Source: Fundicoccus culcitae
Lineage (GTDB): Bacteria > Bacillota > Bacilli > Lactobacillales > Aerococcaceae
Direction of reading: 5' to 3'
Assembly: GCF_024661895.1 (NCBI RefSeq)
Contig: NZ_CP102453.1
Span: 1,364,001-1,428,000, forward strand
DNA length: 64,000 nucleotides
Program-made: the position numbers and the translations under genes
The notes under the pieces: generated by a model
Told to the model about the DNA's origin: nothing
Database searches by the model: none
What the model saw: the letters and a program-made list of their open reading frames with translations, nothing else
Part shown: in pieces, positions 1-9,216 of the stretch
Layout of the letters: the number at the start of each line of letters is the position of its first letter
Numbering within the stretch: position 1 is the stretch's first letter

Positions 1-289
1 ATACTAGGAAAGAATCAGGAGCTTCATCAATTAAGATTGGGTCGATATTAGCTAATATTTGCCCTATTGTTTCCATAGGTGATCCGCCTGCCGCATTTAG
101 GAAATAGTCTGGTTTTCTTAGTCCAAAATCTTCAAAGAAAACTTCATTTAATTCATAGTCGTAATTTTGTCCAGTATGGACTAAAACATGTTCAATAGCC
201 TCAGACTCTTCTAATTTTTGAATGACGGAAGATAGTCGAATAATTTCAGGTCGCGTCCCTACAACAGTCATCACTTTAAGTTTTTTCAT
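1..289 (-). CDS. capG: UDP-N-acetylglucosamine 2-epimerase, N-terminal part (cut by window edge)
   Basis: Only the first 96 codons are present; the gene runs off the left edge. I translated it from the ATG at 287-289, preceded by a GGAGGT ribosome binding site that overlaps the stop of the gene before it. The protein opens with a Rossmann-type strand and the motif VGTRPEIIR, then HTGQNYDYELNEVFF and a GLRKPDYFL stretch, the usual start of WecB/CapG non-hydrolysing UDP-GlcNAc 2-epimerases. Placed directly after capE and capF, it most likely performs the last step of UDP-L-FucNAc synthesis (C2 epimerisation, as S. aureus CapG does). A plain UDP-ManNAc-forming WecB is the alternative. Family assignment is firm; the exact substrate is inferred from neighbours. 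Confidence 0.88.
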   Translation of the reverse strand, partial: MKKLKVMTVVGTRPEIIRLSSVIQKLEESEAIEHVLVHTGQNYDYELNEVFFEDFGLRKPDYFLNAAGGSPMETIGQILANIDPILIDEAPDSFLV

Positions 290-291
290 TT

Positions 292-1404
292 TTATACCTC
301 CAAAAAGTATGTATCTGGTTGATTAGGATCGAACATCTCGTTTACCCACATAATAGTCACCATATCAGTTTCTCCAGTATTTACAATTGAATGCGTATAT
401 CCAACTGGAATATCCACAACTTCTAATTTATCTCCAGATACCGCATATTCAATAACTTCTTCTGAATGAATTTCTCTAAAACGTATAACGCCAGTCCCAC
501 TAACGACCAAAAACTTCTCGTTTTTAGTCATATGCCAATGATTACCTTTAGTGATTCCAGGTTTTGATATATTCACAGAAACTTGGCCAGCTTCAGGTGA
601 TTTGATTATTTCAGTGAATGAACCTCTTTGATCTGCATGTGTAGTAAGGGGATAAGAGAAATCATCTTCAGGAAGGAAATATAGATAAGTACTGTATAAT
701 TTCTTAACAAAAGGATCTGACATATCTGGCACAATCAAATTACTCCGTTGTTCTTTAAATGATTGAATAAGTTCTGCAATTCTACCTAAAGATACAGAGT
801 AAACAGTTGGAACAACACAGAAATCACCCTCTTTAGCAATCTCATTATCCATAGCTTGAATAAACGCTTCTACAACATCATCAATATAGTTTAACTGTAA
901 AACGACGTTTGGATCATTAACTGTGATTGATTCACCTCGAGCAATGTTATGGCAAAATGTTGCAATAACAGTATTGTAATTAGGTTTTGACCATTTACCA
1001 AATAGGTTAGTTAAACGATAGACATAAGTTGTCACATTGTTTTTCTTACCATAGGCAAAGATTAAATCCTCACCAGCTTTTTTACTCTGACCATAGGGAT
1101 TATCTAATTCAGCTTGAATTGAAGATGTAATTAGAATAGGCGCTTTAGATTGATGTTTTTCGAGTAAAGCTAATAACACACTTGTAAATCCAAAATTACC
1201 TTCCATAAATTCTGATGGGTCTTTCGGGCGATTAACACCTGCTAAATGATAGACAAAATCTGCTTGAATGACTGCTTCTTCTAGTTCTTCAGAGGTACTT
1301 TCGATATCGATAGGATATATCTTATATGAATCATTTTGTTGAAGCATACTAATCAAATTTTTCCCAACAAAACCTTTAGCTCCAGTAACTAAAATATTCT
1401 TCAT
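292..1404 (-). CDS. capF: CapF-type bifunctional UDP-sugar reductase with C-terminal cupin
   Basis: The 370-residue protein has an N-terminal short-chain dehydrogenase fold (TGAKGFVG at residues 7-14, YGQSK with Tyr104 and Lys108) and a C-terminal cupin from about residue 255 (KGNHWH metal-binding segment). This two-domain layout and length match S. aureus CapF (369 aa), which epimerises at C3 and reduces C4 of the CapE product to give UDP-2-acetamido-2,6-dideoxy-L-talose. It starts one base before the capE stop and is followed two bases on by capG, so the three are co-transcribed. The enzyme should be cytoplasmic. Little doubt about identity. Confidence 0.93.
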   Translation of the reverse strand: MKNILVTGAKGFVGKNLISMLQQNDSYKIYPIDIESTSEELEEAVIQADFVYHLAGVNRPKDPSEFMEGNFGFTSVLLALLEKHQSKAPILITSSIQAELDNPYGQSKKAGEDLIFAYGKKNNVTTYVYRLTNLFGKWSKPNYNTVIATFCHNIARGESITVNDPNVVLQLNYIDDVVEAFIQAMDNEIAKEGDFCVVPTVYSVSLGRIAELIQSFKEQRSNLIVPDMSDPFVKKLYSTYLYFLPEDDFSYPLTTHADQRGSFTEIIKSPEAGQVSVNISKPGITKGNHWHMTKNEKFLVVSGTGVIRFREIHSEEVIEYAVSGDKLEVVDIPVGYTHSIVNTGETDMVTIMWVNEMFDPNQPDTYFLEV

Positions 1405-2427
1405 TTAGTGTGTCCCCCAATGTTTTAATTCATCTTGAATATATTTAACATCAAGCAATTTTTCTGCCATTTGATCAACAGTTAATTGCTCAGTATTGTC
1501 AGAATTATATTCATCAAGCAAACCAGCATTTTGTTGTCCTTCATCAAAGAATTTCCCATAATTTAAATCGCGTTTATCTGAGGGAACTCTAAAGAAATTC
1601 CCCATGTCTATGGCACGAACTGCTTCTTCTTTAGTTAATAAGGATTCATACATTTTTTCACCATGACGAATGCCGATAGGATTAATATCTGGATTCGTAT
1701 TGAAAACCTTATTAATAGCTTTGATTAATGTGTCAATTGTCGCAGCAGGAGCTTTTTGAACCATAATATCGCCTTGTTCTGCGTGTTGGAAGGCAAATAA
1801 AACTAAATCCACTGCTTCTTCTAGAGTCATCATGAAACGAGTCATATTGGCATCAGTCACTGTTATAGGTTGATTATTTTTAATTTGATCAACGAATAGA
1901 GGGATAACACTTCCACGTGATGCCATTACATTCCCATATCGAGTTACTGAAATTTTTGTCTTTTCAGGATCTACATTGCGTGCTTTAGCAACTATAACTT
2001 TTTCCATCATGGCTTTAGAAGTCCCCATTGCATTAATAGGATAAGCGGCTTTGTCAGTAGATAAACAAACAACATTCTTTACACCGGCATCAATAGCTGC
2101 AGTCAAGACATTATCCGTCCCTATGACATTTGTTTTAACAGCTTCCATTGGAAAAAACTCACAGGAAGGTACTTGTTTTAATGCTGCAGCATGAAATATA
2201 TAATCTACTCCTCGTACAGCATCCCGAATACTATTTATATCTCTAACATCGCCAATATAAAATTTGATTTTCGGATTATTATAGAACTTACGCATATCAT
2301 CTTGTTTTTTCTCATCACGAGAAAAAATTCGAATCTCTTTAAATTCACTATCTAGAAAACGTTCTAAGACAGCATTACCAAATGAACCCGTACCACCTGT
2401 GATTAACAAAATTTTATTAGTAAACAT
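1405..2427 (-). CDS. capE: UDP-GlcNAc 4,6-dehydratase / 5-epimerase (CapE)
   Basis: This enzyme starts the UDP-L-FucNAc branch by removing water from UDP-GlcNAc and inverting C5. The nucleotide-binding motif ITGGTGSFGNAV lies at the N-terminus, and the segment STDKAAYPINAMGTSKAMM carries the active-site Asp-Lys and the distal Lys, where FlaA1/CapE proteins have Met in place of the usual SDR Tyr. I chose the ATG at 2425-2427, because AAAGGTG lies at proper distance upstream; a longer reading adds six residues and overlaps the previous gene's stop. Order capL-capE-capF-capG on one strand with almost no gaps implies a single operon. Confidence 0.92.
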   Translation of the reverse strand: MFTNKILLITGGTGSFGNAVLERFLDSEFKEIRIFSRDEKKQDDMRKFYNNPKIKFYIGDVRDINSIRDAVRGVDYIFHAAALKQVPSCEFFPMEAVKTNVIGTDNVLTAAIDAGVKNVVCLSTDKAAYPINAMGTSKAMMEKVIVAKARNVDPEKTKISVTRYGNVMASRGSVIPLFVDQIKNNQPITVTDANMTRFMMTLEEAVDLVLFAFQHAEQGDIMVQKAPAATIDTLIKAINKVFNTNPDINPIGIRHGEKMYESLLTKEEAVRAIDMGNFFRVPSDKRDLNYGKFFDEGQQNAGLLDEYNSDNTEQLTVDQMAEKLLDVKYIQDELKHWGTH

Positions 2428-2428
2428 A

Positions 2429-3646
2429 TTACGCACCTTTCTCAATCAACTCAACCAATTGATTCATTAGCATTGTTCTGTCAAAATTTTTAATATAATA
2501 GTCTTTTGAATTTCTTCCCATTTGTTTTATTTCTTCAATATCCATTTCAATGAATTTTCGAATATTATTAACCAAACCTTCAACATCTCCTGCAGCACTA
2601 TATAAACCACATTTTGCTTCTTTAACTAATTGTTGCACTTCACCATCTGCCGATATGATTAGTGGTTTACCACAAGCCATCGACGATTGAACTTTTGCTG
2701 GAATAGTTTTAGCAAAAATTTCATTGGGAGCTAAAGAAATTAAGGATATATCATATTTAGCAAGGTAGTATGGAATTAGTTCAGCTGGTTGACGATCAAT
2801 TAATAAGAAATATCTCTCAACTTCATATTTTTTAATTAAACTTATTATGTTTGCTTTCGAACGTCCATCACCTATTAAAACAAATTTTACTTTAATATTT
2901 TCTTTTATTAATCGATATGCTACCTCAGGTAAAATTTCAAGCCCTTGTGCTTCCCCGATATTACCTGCAAAGGCAATCGATAATTCAGTAAAAACTGGTG
3001 AATCAACAACCGTATTATCTCGACTATATTCTTGATAGATATCTTCAGCATATTGTGGCCAAAATTTCAATTTATTTATTGAAATTCCTCTTTGATTAAT
3101 TGACTTAACAAAGCTTTTTGAAGAAGTTAAAATTACCGATGTTTTTTCATAAATATATTGAACCATCTTATCAATTGGTTTTATTATCAATTGATTTTTT
3201 ATACCTGTTACGGCTAAGATGTTTTCTGGCCATAAATCCATGACATACAAATAATGTTTCAATTTATGCTTTTGAGCATACCAAATTGCCGGCAAAGCTT
3301 GAGTCATCGGACTAACTTCATATGTAAAAACTAAATCCACATTTTTTGGCAACTTATTTCGTAATAAGTGAGCAAACAAAACAAAAGACGCATAATTTAA
3401 AACTAATCCAATGGATTTCTTCCCACGTGGAATTATTGGAATGCGATAAATATCAATTCCATTCCATTGCTCAAATCTATTTTTTTTCCAATTATATCCA
3501 TCATAAAATTTTCCTTGCGGGTAGTTTGGAATACCAGTTACTACAGATACCTTGTATCCTAATTTAATCAATTCAATACAAATATCATTAATTCGAAATT
3601 GCTCTGGGTAAAAATATTGTGAATAAACTAAGATGTGCTTTGTCAA
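2429..3646 (-). CDS. capL: Glycosyltransferase family 4, CapL/WbuB-like (probable L-FucNAc transferase)
   Basis: The protein of about 405 residues has the GT-B layout of GT4 enzymes. The N-terminus HILVYSQYFYPEQFRINDI and GIPNYPQGKFYDGY is typical of WbuB/CapL proteins that occur beside L-FucNAc synthesis genes. In the C-terminal half, FAGNIGEAQGLEILPEVA and a nucleotide-sugar binding region with FAKTIPAKVQSSMACGKPLI are visible. I place the start at TTG 3644-3646, seven bases after GGGGAGA; the longer reading to 3724 begins with residues unlike the family. Context with capE-F-G and capM-capN suggests it adds L-FucNAc to lipid-linked D-FucNAc, as in S. aureus. Specificity is inferred. Confidence 0.85.
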   Translation of the reverse strand: MTKHILVYSQYFYPEQFRINDICIELIKLGYKVSVVTGIPNYPQGKFYDGYNWKKNRFEQWNGIDIYRIPIIPRGKKSIGLVLNYASFVLFAHLLRNKLPKNVDLVFTYEVSPMTQALPAIWYAQKHKLKHYLYVMDLWPENILAVTGIKNQLIIKPIDKMVQYIYEKTSVILTSSKSFVKSINQRGISINKLKFWPQYAEDIYQEYSRDNTVVDSPVFTELSIAFAGNIGEAQGLEILPEVAYRLIKENIKVKFVLIGDGRSKANIISLIKKYEVERYFLLIDRQPAELIPYYLAKYDISLISLAPNEIFAKTIPAKVQSSMACGKPLIISADGEVQQLVKEAKCGLYSAAGDVEGLVNNIRKFIEMDIEEIKQMGRNSKDYYIKNFDRTMLMNQLVELIEKGA

Positions 3647-3749
3647 ACAAATCTCCCCTATAGGTACAATTATTATTTCAATAAATCCATAACAAGTTAT
3701 GAATTGAATTTTAATTAAAACCATTTCACCAGTTGTTCTAACAATGTTA

Positions 3750-4601
3750 CTAACTTTTTTCTGTAAGTTCTATCGATTCACGAAAACTATTAACTTGATA
3801 TGACTGCTTATATTCACTTAAAGAATTAACATATTTCAAATCACTAAACATCTTATTAATGACTGTTACATTCATTAACTTTCGGATGATACCATTAAAC
3901 ATCTTTGTCAACCATATTCTTTTTCCAGAGACTTCAGCAATAGTCCTAACTAAATGACTTGTATTCACGTATTCTATATTTTGAGGAAAGAAAATACCTG
4001 AATCTTCAATATCGATTAATAAACGAATAAATTCAGTCAAATTGTCAATATGAATCATACTACGCTCATTAGGATAATTTGGGAAAATAGGTGTCCATTT
4101 AGCTAATTTAGCCAACCTAGGATAGTTCCCTTTTGAGTTTTTACCATATATCATTGGAGGACGAATAATTGCAATCTTAAAAGATTCATCTACAAGTTTC
4201 AACAAACTTTCTTCTGCCTCTAGTTTACTTCTACCATAAAAATCATCTGGATTTGGTTGCGTATCTGTAGTTATCAGTTCTACTTTTGACCCATATATAA
4301 TAATACTGCTTAAAAAAATAAATTGCCGAACAGAATCTTGTTTAGCTTTTTTAGCTAATTCAATCGTTAAATCGCGATTAACACGATAATACTCTTTTTC
4401 CATATTTGGATTTGTTGAAACGTGCGCAATTCCAGCAACATGAACAATAGAATCATAGATTGAGAAATTAAGTAGTTTCCAGTCATTACTTCGTACACTA
4501 ATTTTGTCAATTTGATATTTATCGCTGTTAGATTGTTTTAGCCATCTATCAACCGCATTCCCGACATAACTGTTAACACCAGTAATTAAGATTTTCTTCA
4601 A
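3750..4601 (-). CDS. capN: NAD-dependent 4-ketoreductase, CapN-like
   Basis: An extended SDR protein of about 283 residues: ILITGVNSYVGNAV near the N-terminus binds the dinucleotide, SSIIIYGS and FYGRSKLEAEE supply the catalytic Ser, Tyr and Lys. Between capM and capL it fits CapN, which reduces the CapD product UDP-4-keto-6-deoxy-GlcNAc to UDP-D-FucNAc. A UDP-hexose 4-epimerase is the alternative by fold alone. No ATG starts the frame; GTG at 4610 and 4604 and TTG at 4601 are candidates, and AGGTGG at 4607-4612 favours TTG, giving the normal family start (L/M)KKILITG. About 100 bases separate it from capL. Confidence 0.78.
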   Translation of the reverse strand: MKKILITGVNSYVGNAVDRWLKQSNSDKYQIDKISVRSNDWKLLNFSIYDSIVHVAGIAHVSTNPNMEKEYYRVNRDLTIELAKKAKQDSVRQFIFLSSIIIYGSKVELITTDTQPNPDDFYGRSKLEAEESLLKLVDESFKIAIIRPPMIYGKNSKGNYPRLAKLAKWTPIFPNYPNERSMIHIDNLTEFIRLLIDIEDSGIFFPQNIEYVNTSHLVRTIAEVSGKRIWLTKMFNGIIRKLMNVTVINKMFSDLKYVNSLSEYKQSYQVNSFRESIELTEKS

Positions 4602-4616
4602 CACAACCACCTCATC

Positions 4617-5222
4617 CTAAGAATCTACCTCATCCTTATTCTGTTTACCTTCAACCACACCATCACGACTTAAAACACTTCGGAAAGTACCGAAGAAACA
4701 TTTCAGATCAAAAGCAAGACTCATCTTTTCAACGTACTCTCCATCTAATCGTGCTTTAACAGGTATCGGCAATTCATCCCGACCATTAATTTGCGCCCAT
4801 CCAGTTAAGCCGGGTAAAACATCATTTGCATGATATTTATCTCTTTCTGCTACTAGATCATCTTGATTCCAAAGAGCTGGTCGTGGACCAATAATCGACA
4901 TCTCACCTTTAATAATATTAATAATCTGTGGTAATTCATCTAGACTCGTTCGCCTTAAAAATCTACCAGAGTTTGTAATAAACTTCTCTGGATTTTCAAG
5001 CATATGTGTAGGTGTATCCTTGGGGGTATCCATTCGCATAGTTCGAAATTTATAAATATCAAAGTAACTTTTATAGATTCCAACTCTCTTTTGCTTAAAG
5101 AAAATTGGACCAGGTGAATCAATCAAAATCCAAAGAGAAAGAATTATGAAAAAAGGAAATAAAACAATAAGAGCTCCTAAAGAAACAATGAAGTCTAAAA
5201 TTCTTTTAATTACAAAATACAT
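4617..5222 (-). CDS. capM: Undecaprenyl-phosphate sugar-1-phosphate transferase (CapM-like)
   Basis: A small polyprenyl-phosphate phosphoglycosyltransferase of 201 residues, which puts the first sugar phosphate on the lipid carrier at the cytoplasmic membrane face. One long hydrophobic membrane-entering helix (about residues 4-28) is followed by the family signatures PIFFKQKRVG, YKFRTMR, RTSLDELPQIINIIKGEMS, IGPRP and PGLTGWAQINGR. Lacking the four extra N-terminal helices of WcaJ, it is the short PglC/CapM type. With capN next door the donor is probably UDP-D-FucNAc. The start at 5222 follows AAAGGA by six bases; the longer frame start at 5237 would contain that ribosome binding site. Confidence 0.88.
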   Translation of the reverse strand: MYFVIKRILDFIVSLGALIVLFPFFIILSLWILIDSPGPIFFKQKRVGIYKSYFDIYKFRTMRMDTPKDTPTHMLENPEKFITNSGRFLRRTSLDELPQIINIIKGEMSIIGPRPALWNQDDLVAERDKYHANDVLPGLTGWAQINGRDELPIPVKARLDGEYVEKMSLAFDLKCFFGTFRSVLSRDGVVEGKQNKDEVDS

Positions 5223-5268
5223 ATTGAATCCTTTCATATAAAATTATTTCATTTTAGTAATTTTATAT

Positions 5269-5994
5269 CTAATTGTTATCTTTTTGTTCTCTATAGTTTT
5301 TATACCCATATCCATATTTTTCAGTATTACTTAGGTTAGTCATAACAAACCCTAGTATATCTGCATTAATATTATTTAATTCTTGAATAGCTCTCTTTAA
5401 TACATCTTTACGACTAAAATTCTGTTTGACAACTAATAATACACTATCTGCCTTCGTTGCTAATATTTTTGCATCAGTCACCAAAGTAACTGGCGGTGTA
5501 TCATAAATTACAATATCAAAATTGTCAGATAATTCTTGCATTAAAGCTGTCATTCGAGCTGATGACAGTAATTCTGATGGATTAGGTGGAACAGGCCCGC
5601 TCGTCAAAAAATACATATTCAACTCACGGCTCTTTTGAACAATTTCATTAAATTGTAAAGTATTATCAAAAAGTAAAGAAGATAAGCCTTTAGTATTATC
5701 CAATCCAAAAGATCGATGAATAGTTGGATTTCGTAAATCACCATCTACTAGTAATACATTCTTATTGTCTACTCCCCCAAATACATGAGCTAAATTAGCT
5801 GCAACAGTCGACTTTCCTTCATTTGGAACACTTGAAGTTACTGCAATAGATTTAACATCTTTGTTAAATTGAGCAAATTCAATATTAGTTCGCAAGGTTC
5901 TGAATTCTTCTGCCTGAATACTTTGAGGTTTTACATAAGAAATTAAAGGGACGCGTTTTTTTGAACTAGTATATTCTTCTTTTCGCTTAAACAT
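5269..5994 (-). CDS. capB: CapB/CpsD-family tyrosine kinase (copy 1)
   Basis: This bacterial tyrosine kinase of 241 residues regulates capsule chain length and export together with its membrane partner CapA, encoded directly upstream. Visible motifs: Walker A SSVPNEGKSTVAANLA around Lys61, Walker A' VLLVDGDLRNP, Walker B DIVIYDTPP and a C-terminal tyrosine cluster (YGYGYKNY) that is the usual autophosphorylation site. The N-terminal EEFRTLRTNIEF helix is the oligomerisation motif of the family. No CpsB-type phosphatase gene is in the window. The paralogue at 15861-16559 belongs to the second cluster. Confidence 0.93.
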   Translation of the reverse strand: MFKRKEEYTSSKKRVPLISYVKPQSIQAEEFRTLRTNIEFAQFNKDVKSIAVTSSVPNEGKSTVAANLAHVFGGVDNKNVLLVDGDLRNPTIHRSFGLDNTKGLSSLLFDNTLQFNEIVQKSRELNMYFLTSGPVPPNPSELLSSARMTALMQELSDNFDIVIYDTPPVTLVTDAKILATKADSVLLVVKQNFSRKDVLKRAIQELNNINADILGFVMTNLSNTEKYGYGYKNYREQKDNN

Positions 5995-6001
5995 AGCTTC
6001 A

Positions 6002-6739
6002 CTAAACCTTTCTGCGACTTTTATTTGTTCTAGTTGGGGAAGTCAACTTAAATTCTATTGAATTTGCATTTGGAATATCAGTGATACCGCCTAAGTTAAT
6101 TAAACCTAATTCTTCAACATAGGATGGACTTTTAATCCGAGTATCTAAAGCATTATTTATCAATAAAATTCCAACACTAATAATAAATCCAAAAAAAGCA
6201 CCGGATAATGTTAACAATGAAATATTAGGTGAGACTGGGTTCGGATTATATGATGCTGGCGATAAAACAAAAATGTTCGGATCGCTTACCTCATAAGCAT
6301 CTTGTACCTGTTGCCCAAAAACCTCGATAGTTTTCTCCACTACTTGTTGTGCTTCGTTTGGAGAGTCCATCTCAGCAGTAATTACGAATGTTTGTGAGTT
6401 TTGTTGTTGACTAACTTCCATTGCATTTTTCAAGGTGCCAACTGAGTACTGACCTCCTAACTCTTCATTAACTATACTCAATGTAGAATCAGCTAAAATT
6501 ATATTCCTATAGGTGTTGATTAACATGATACTTGTATTAATATCGGCTTGTGCAATCTGTTGTTCATCTTGTGCACGTTGGTTGACTAACAATTCTGCTC
6601 TTGATGTATATGTTGGTTGAATGAAAAATATAGCAATAACAGCCATTATTACAGCACCTAATAAGGTAGAAACAATTATTGTGAAGCTATACTTTCTTAA
6701 AAACCCAAATATATCTAATATCGAAATTTCTTCTTCCAT
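6002..6739 (-). CDS. capA: CapA/YveK-type chain-length regulator and kinase activator (copy 1)
   Basis: A Wzz-family membrane protein (245 aa) with two transmembrane helices, about residues 17-40 and 173-195, bracketing an extracellular domain. The YTSRAELLVNQ segment after helix 1 and SPASYNPNPVSPNI before helix 2 are family hallmarks. Its short cytoplasmic tail is expected to activate CapB, which starts seven bases downstream. GGAGG precedes the ATG. The gene is the first true capsule gene of the operon; a GH95 gene lies 70 bases upstream on the same strand with no visible terminator between them. Confidence 0.92.
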   Translation of the reverse strand: MEEEISILDIFGFLRKYSFTIIVSTLLGAVIMAVIAIFFIQPTYTSRAELLVNQRAQDEQQIAQADINTSIMLINTYRNIILADSTLSIVNEELGGQYSVGTLKNAMEVSQQQNSQTFVITAEMDSPNEAQQVVEKTIEVFGQQVQDAYEVSDPNIFVLSPASYNPNPVSPNISLLTLSGAFFGFIISVGILLINNALDTRIKSPSYVEELGLINLGGITDIPNANSIEFKLTSPTRTNKSRRKV

Positions 6740-6809
6740 GACATCCTCCGTATTTGTTCTTTTTTGATTTGATTGAAGTAAAATTAATAGTGCTTAATCA
6801 TTCTATTCG

Positions 6810-8807
6810 CTAAATTTGTTTATTCATGAAATTTGCAATTCCCGTCATCACACCAAAATTTCCATCAATTTGAAAAGGTGGGTGTAAGCTTAATAGGCTT
6901 TTACTAGATGTCTCCGTTATGGCCTGAATAATCTGTTGATAGGCTTTATCATACTCACCTAATTTGACATAGAGGTTAATTAACCATGCGTTGGACCAAC
7001 CTGTATGTCCGCCACCTGCTGACATTCTAGCTTCAATTGCTTTTAGTGCTGCTGGAAAATAACTTTCATCTAAGTAGTTACTTGGAAATATACCATAGAG
7101 GTGCGAGAAGTGGCGATGCCCTGGCTCTACTTCTCGATAGGCTTCTTGATACTCTAGTAGTTTACCATTTTTATCTATCGGTATTGGAGCTAGCTTTTCC
7201 TTAATAACTAAAACTTCCTTTAGTAATTTCAGTTCATCAACATCTTCAATCCCTAACAGCTGAATCGTTTTTTGATAGTTGTCTATTAATTCATTGATTA
7301 ACGTTACATCCATGGTTGTCGATTTAGATATACTCACACGATTACTGTCTTCGTCAAAGTATTGATTTTCAGGCGAGGTGGATGGAATTGTTTGATATAC
7401 ACCATCAACTTCAACTAGGAAGTCTTTAATGAATAATATGTTTTCTCTTAAAATTGGAAACACTGTTTCTTTCAAATAGTCTTTATCTTGCGTAAACTCA
7501 TAATGTCTGAACAAATCCGCTGACATCCAAAGCCCAGCCATTGGCCAGTAAGCCCAAGTCGTAGCTCCTTCATCTCCTACACTTGCTCCATATTGTCTTC
7601 CAACTGGGGAAGTATTACCCCATTTATCAGCATTATGATGAATCACCGAACCATTAATGCCATATAGTTCTTTTGCGGTTTGCTTTCCTGATTCTGTCAA
7701 TTGTTTAACTAAGTCAATATATGGTTCATAACATTCACTGAGCTCTACCAAGTCAGCTCCCCAATAATTCATTTGTAGATTAATATTGGTTGTATAGTTA
7801 CTTGACCATGGTGGTCGTATTTGCCAATTCCAAATTCCTTGCAGGTTAGCGGCTAATGAGCCTGGTCTTGAAGAAGCTATCATTAAGTATCTGCCAAATT
7901 GGTAATATAAGGTGATTAAATCATCATCTTTTTCACCATTCCTAAGCCTTTCTACTCTTTGATCGATTGGGAGGTCTATTTCTGGTCCCCAATTTAATTC
8001 AATTCGCTTAAACAATTTTTGATAATCAGCAAGATGATTTTCTAAGGCTTGGTAATAGGATGGCACTGCTTTTTCTTCATTTCTTCTAAATACAAACTGC
8101 GCCGTTGTAAAGTTATTTAATTGAAAACCTGCTTCATCTATCGAATAATCACCATCGATATGTAATAACTCTAGTACATAATGATACTTCTCGGTTTCGC
8201 CTTCATAAACGATTGGTGTATCTGTTTGTATATAAGATGGCACTACATGGGTAGGTGCTTCTACTTGGATATGCAGTTGTTGATTTTTTACTTCTATTTT
8301 ATGTTTAAACGGCGTCTCAAAGATTAGTTTTGCTACATGAAATGGATGCGTTTGTCTAAATTCCAAATACATGGCTTGATCTGGGTAGGAAGCAAAGTAA
8401 GTGCGATGGTATTTATTTTGCTTTTGGCTAAAGTTGGTTTTAATTAAGGCTTGGTTTAAATCAAGTTGATGTTTGTAGTCTGTGATTGTCTGTGTGTCAA
8501 TGTCCTGTATATATGACAAATGACCTAGCACCAAGTAACTTTCGGTGTAATAGCCAAGCATATGCTGTTCAATTAAGGATTCAGCTTTCTTATAAGCTTT
8601 ATCCAGAATAGCTTGGCGAATTTCCGGCAAGTATGCCTTAGTGTAGGTCTGTGTTGGTCTTTCTTTTGTCCCTGACCAAAAGCGGTCATCGTTTAAGTTA
8701 ATCGTTTCAACTTCAAGAGAGCCTTTAGTCATGCCACCTAACGAGCCATTCCCAAAGACCAAACTATCTTCCCAATCCGTTTGGGGCTGATTAAAGTATA
8801 TTTTCAA
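6810..8807 (-). CDS. GH95-type alpha-L-fucosidase/galactosidase, lacking the usual C-terminal domain
   Basis: The N-terminus (WEDSLVFGNGSLGGMTKG, INLNDDRFWSGTK) and the catalytic barrel (WSSNYTTNINLQMNYWGA, IPSTSPENQYF, HPPFQIDGNFG) identify glycoside hydrolase family 95. These segments correspond to the Asn, Glu and Asp catalytic residues described for Bifidobacterium AfcA. Members usually continue about 100 residues past the DGNFG motif with a beta-domain; this 665-residue protein stops 17 residues after it. No signal peptide is seen, so it should act in the cytoplasm. The start is TTG, supported by GAAGGTGA five bases upstream. It lies at the head of a FucNAc capsule operon, which is unusual. 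Fucose versus galactose specificity is open. Confidence 0.85.
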   Translation of the reverse strand: MKIYFNQPQTDWEDSLVFGNGSLGGMTKGSLEVETINLNDDRFWSGTKERPTQTYTKAYLPEIRQAILDKAYKKAESLIEQHMLGYYTESYLVLGHLSYIQDIDTQTITDYKHQLDLNQALIKTNFSQKQNKYHRTYFASYPDQAMYLEFRQTHPFHVAKLIFETPFKHKIEVKNQQLHIQVEAPTHVVPSYIQTDTPIVYEGETEKYHYVLELLHIDGDYSIDEAGFQLNNFTTAQFVFRRNEEKAVPSYYQALENHLADYQKLFKRIELNWGPEIDLPIDQRVERLRNGEKDDDLITLYYQFGRYLMIASSRPGSLAANLQGIWNWQIRPPWSSNYTTNINLQMNYWGADLVELSECYEPYIDLVKQLTESGKQTAKELYGINGSVIHHNADKWGNTSPVGRQYGASVGDEGATTWAYWPMAGLWMSADLFRHYEFTQDKDYLKETVFPILRENILFIKDFLVEVDGVYQTIPSTSPENQYFDEDSNRVSISKSTTMDVTLINELIDNYQKTIQLLGIEDVDELKLLKEVLVIKEKLAPIPIDKNGKLLEYQEAYREVEPGHRHFSHLYGIFPSNYLDESYFPAALKAIEARMSAGGGHTGWSNAWLINLYVKLGEYDKAYQQIIQAITETSSKSLLSLHPPFQIDGNFGVMTGIANFMNKQI

Positions 8808-9216
8808 GTTGTCACCTTCTCTCTTGATGCTACATGTTTTGTCTATTTAAAATACCAGAATAATCGTATTTTAGCATTAAATTTTAATTAGTAGCAAAAA
8901 TGTTCTTTAATTTTCTACTTTTTTAAGAATCAAGTTTGTTTATATCATAACACAGCCTTTCATATTTTTGTATATCAAATATGTCTAATTAGTTATGTAA
9001 GGGCTTATATTAAATCCTTGTTTAATTTGAAATTAATCATTACTTTTTACAAAATTTTCGAAAAAATAGAAAAATATTGAAATACCATTTTTAATTATTC
9101 AATTTTATTGTATAATATATAATAAAATAGTTTAAATTTTATTTAATCATTTCTTGAAATAACTTATAACAAATCAACCATATATGCTAACTATACTTTT
9201 GATTAGGAGGATTATC
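8808..9216. promoter_or_regulatory. AT-rich divergent intergenic region between GH95 and capD
   Basis: About 410 bases without a gene separate the two divergent transcription units, so promoters for both the capsule operon and capD should lie here. On the plus strand TATAAT at 9111-9116 is a candidate -10 box for capD about 100 bases before its start; no convincing -35 box stands 16-18 bases ahead. On the minus strand TGGTATTTT near 8850 is a weak extended -10 candidate. Assignment is tentative. Confidence 0.35.
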
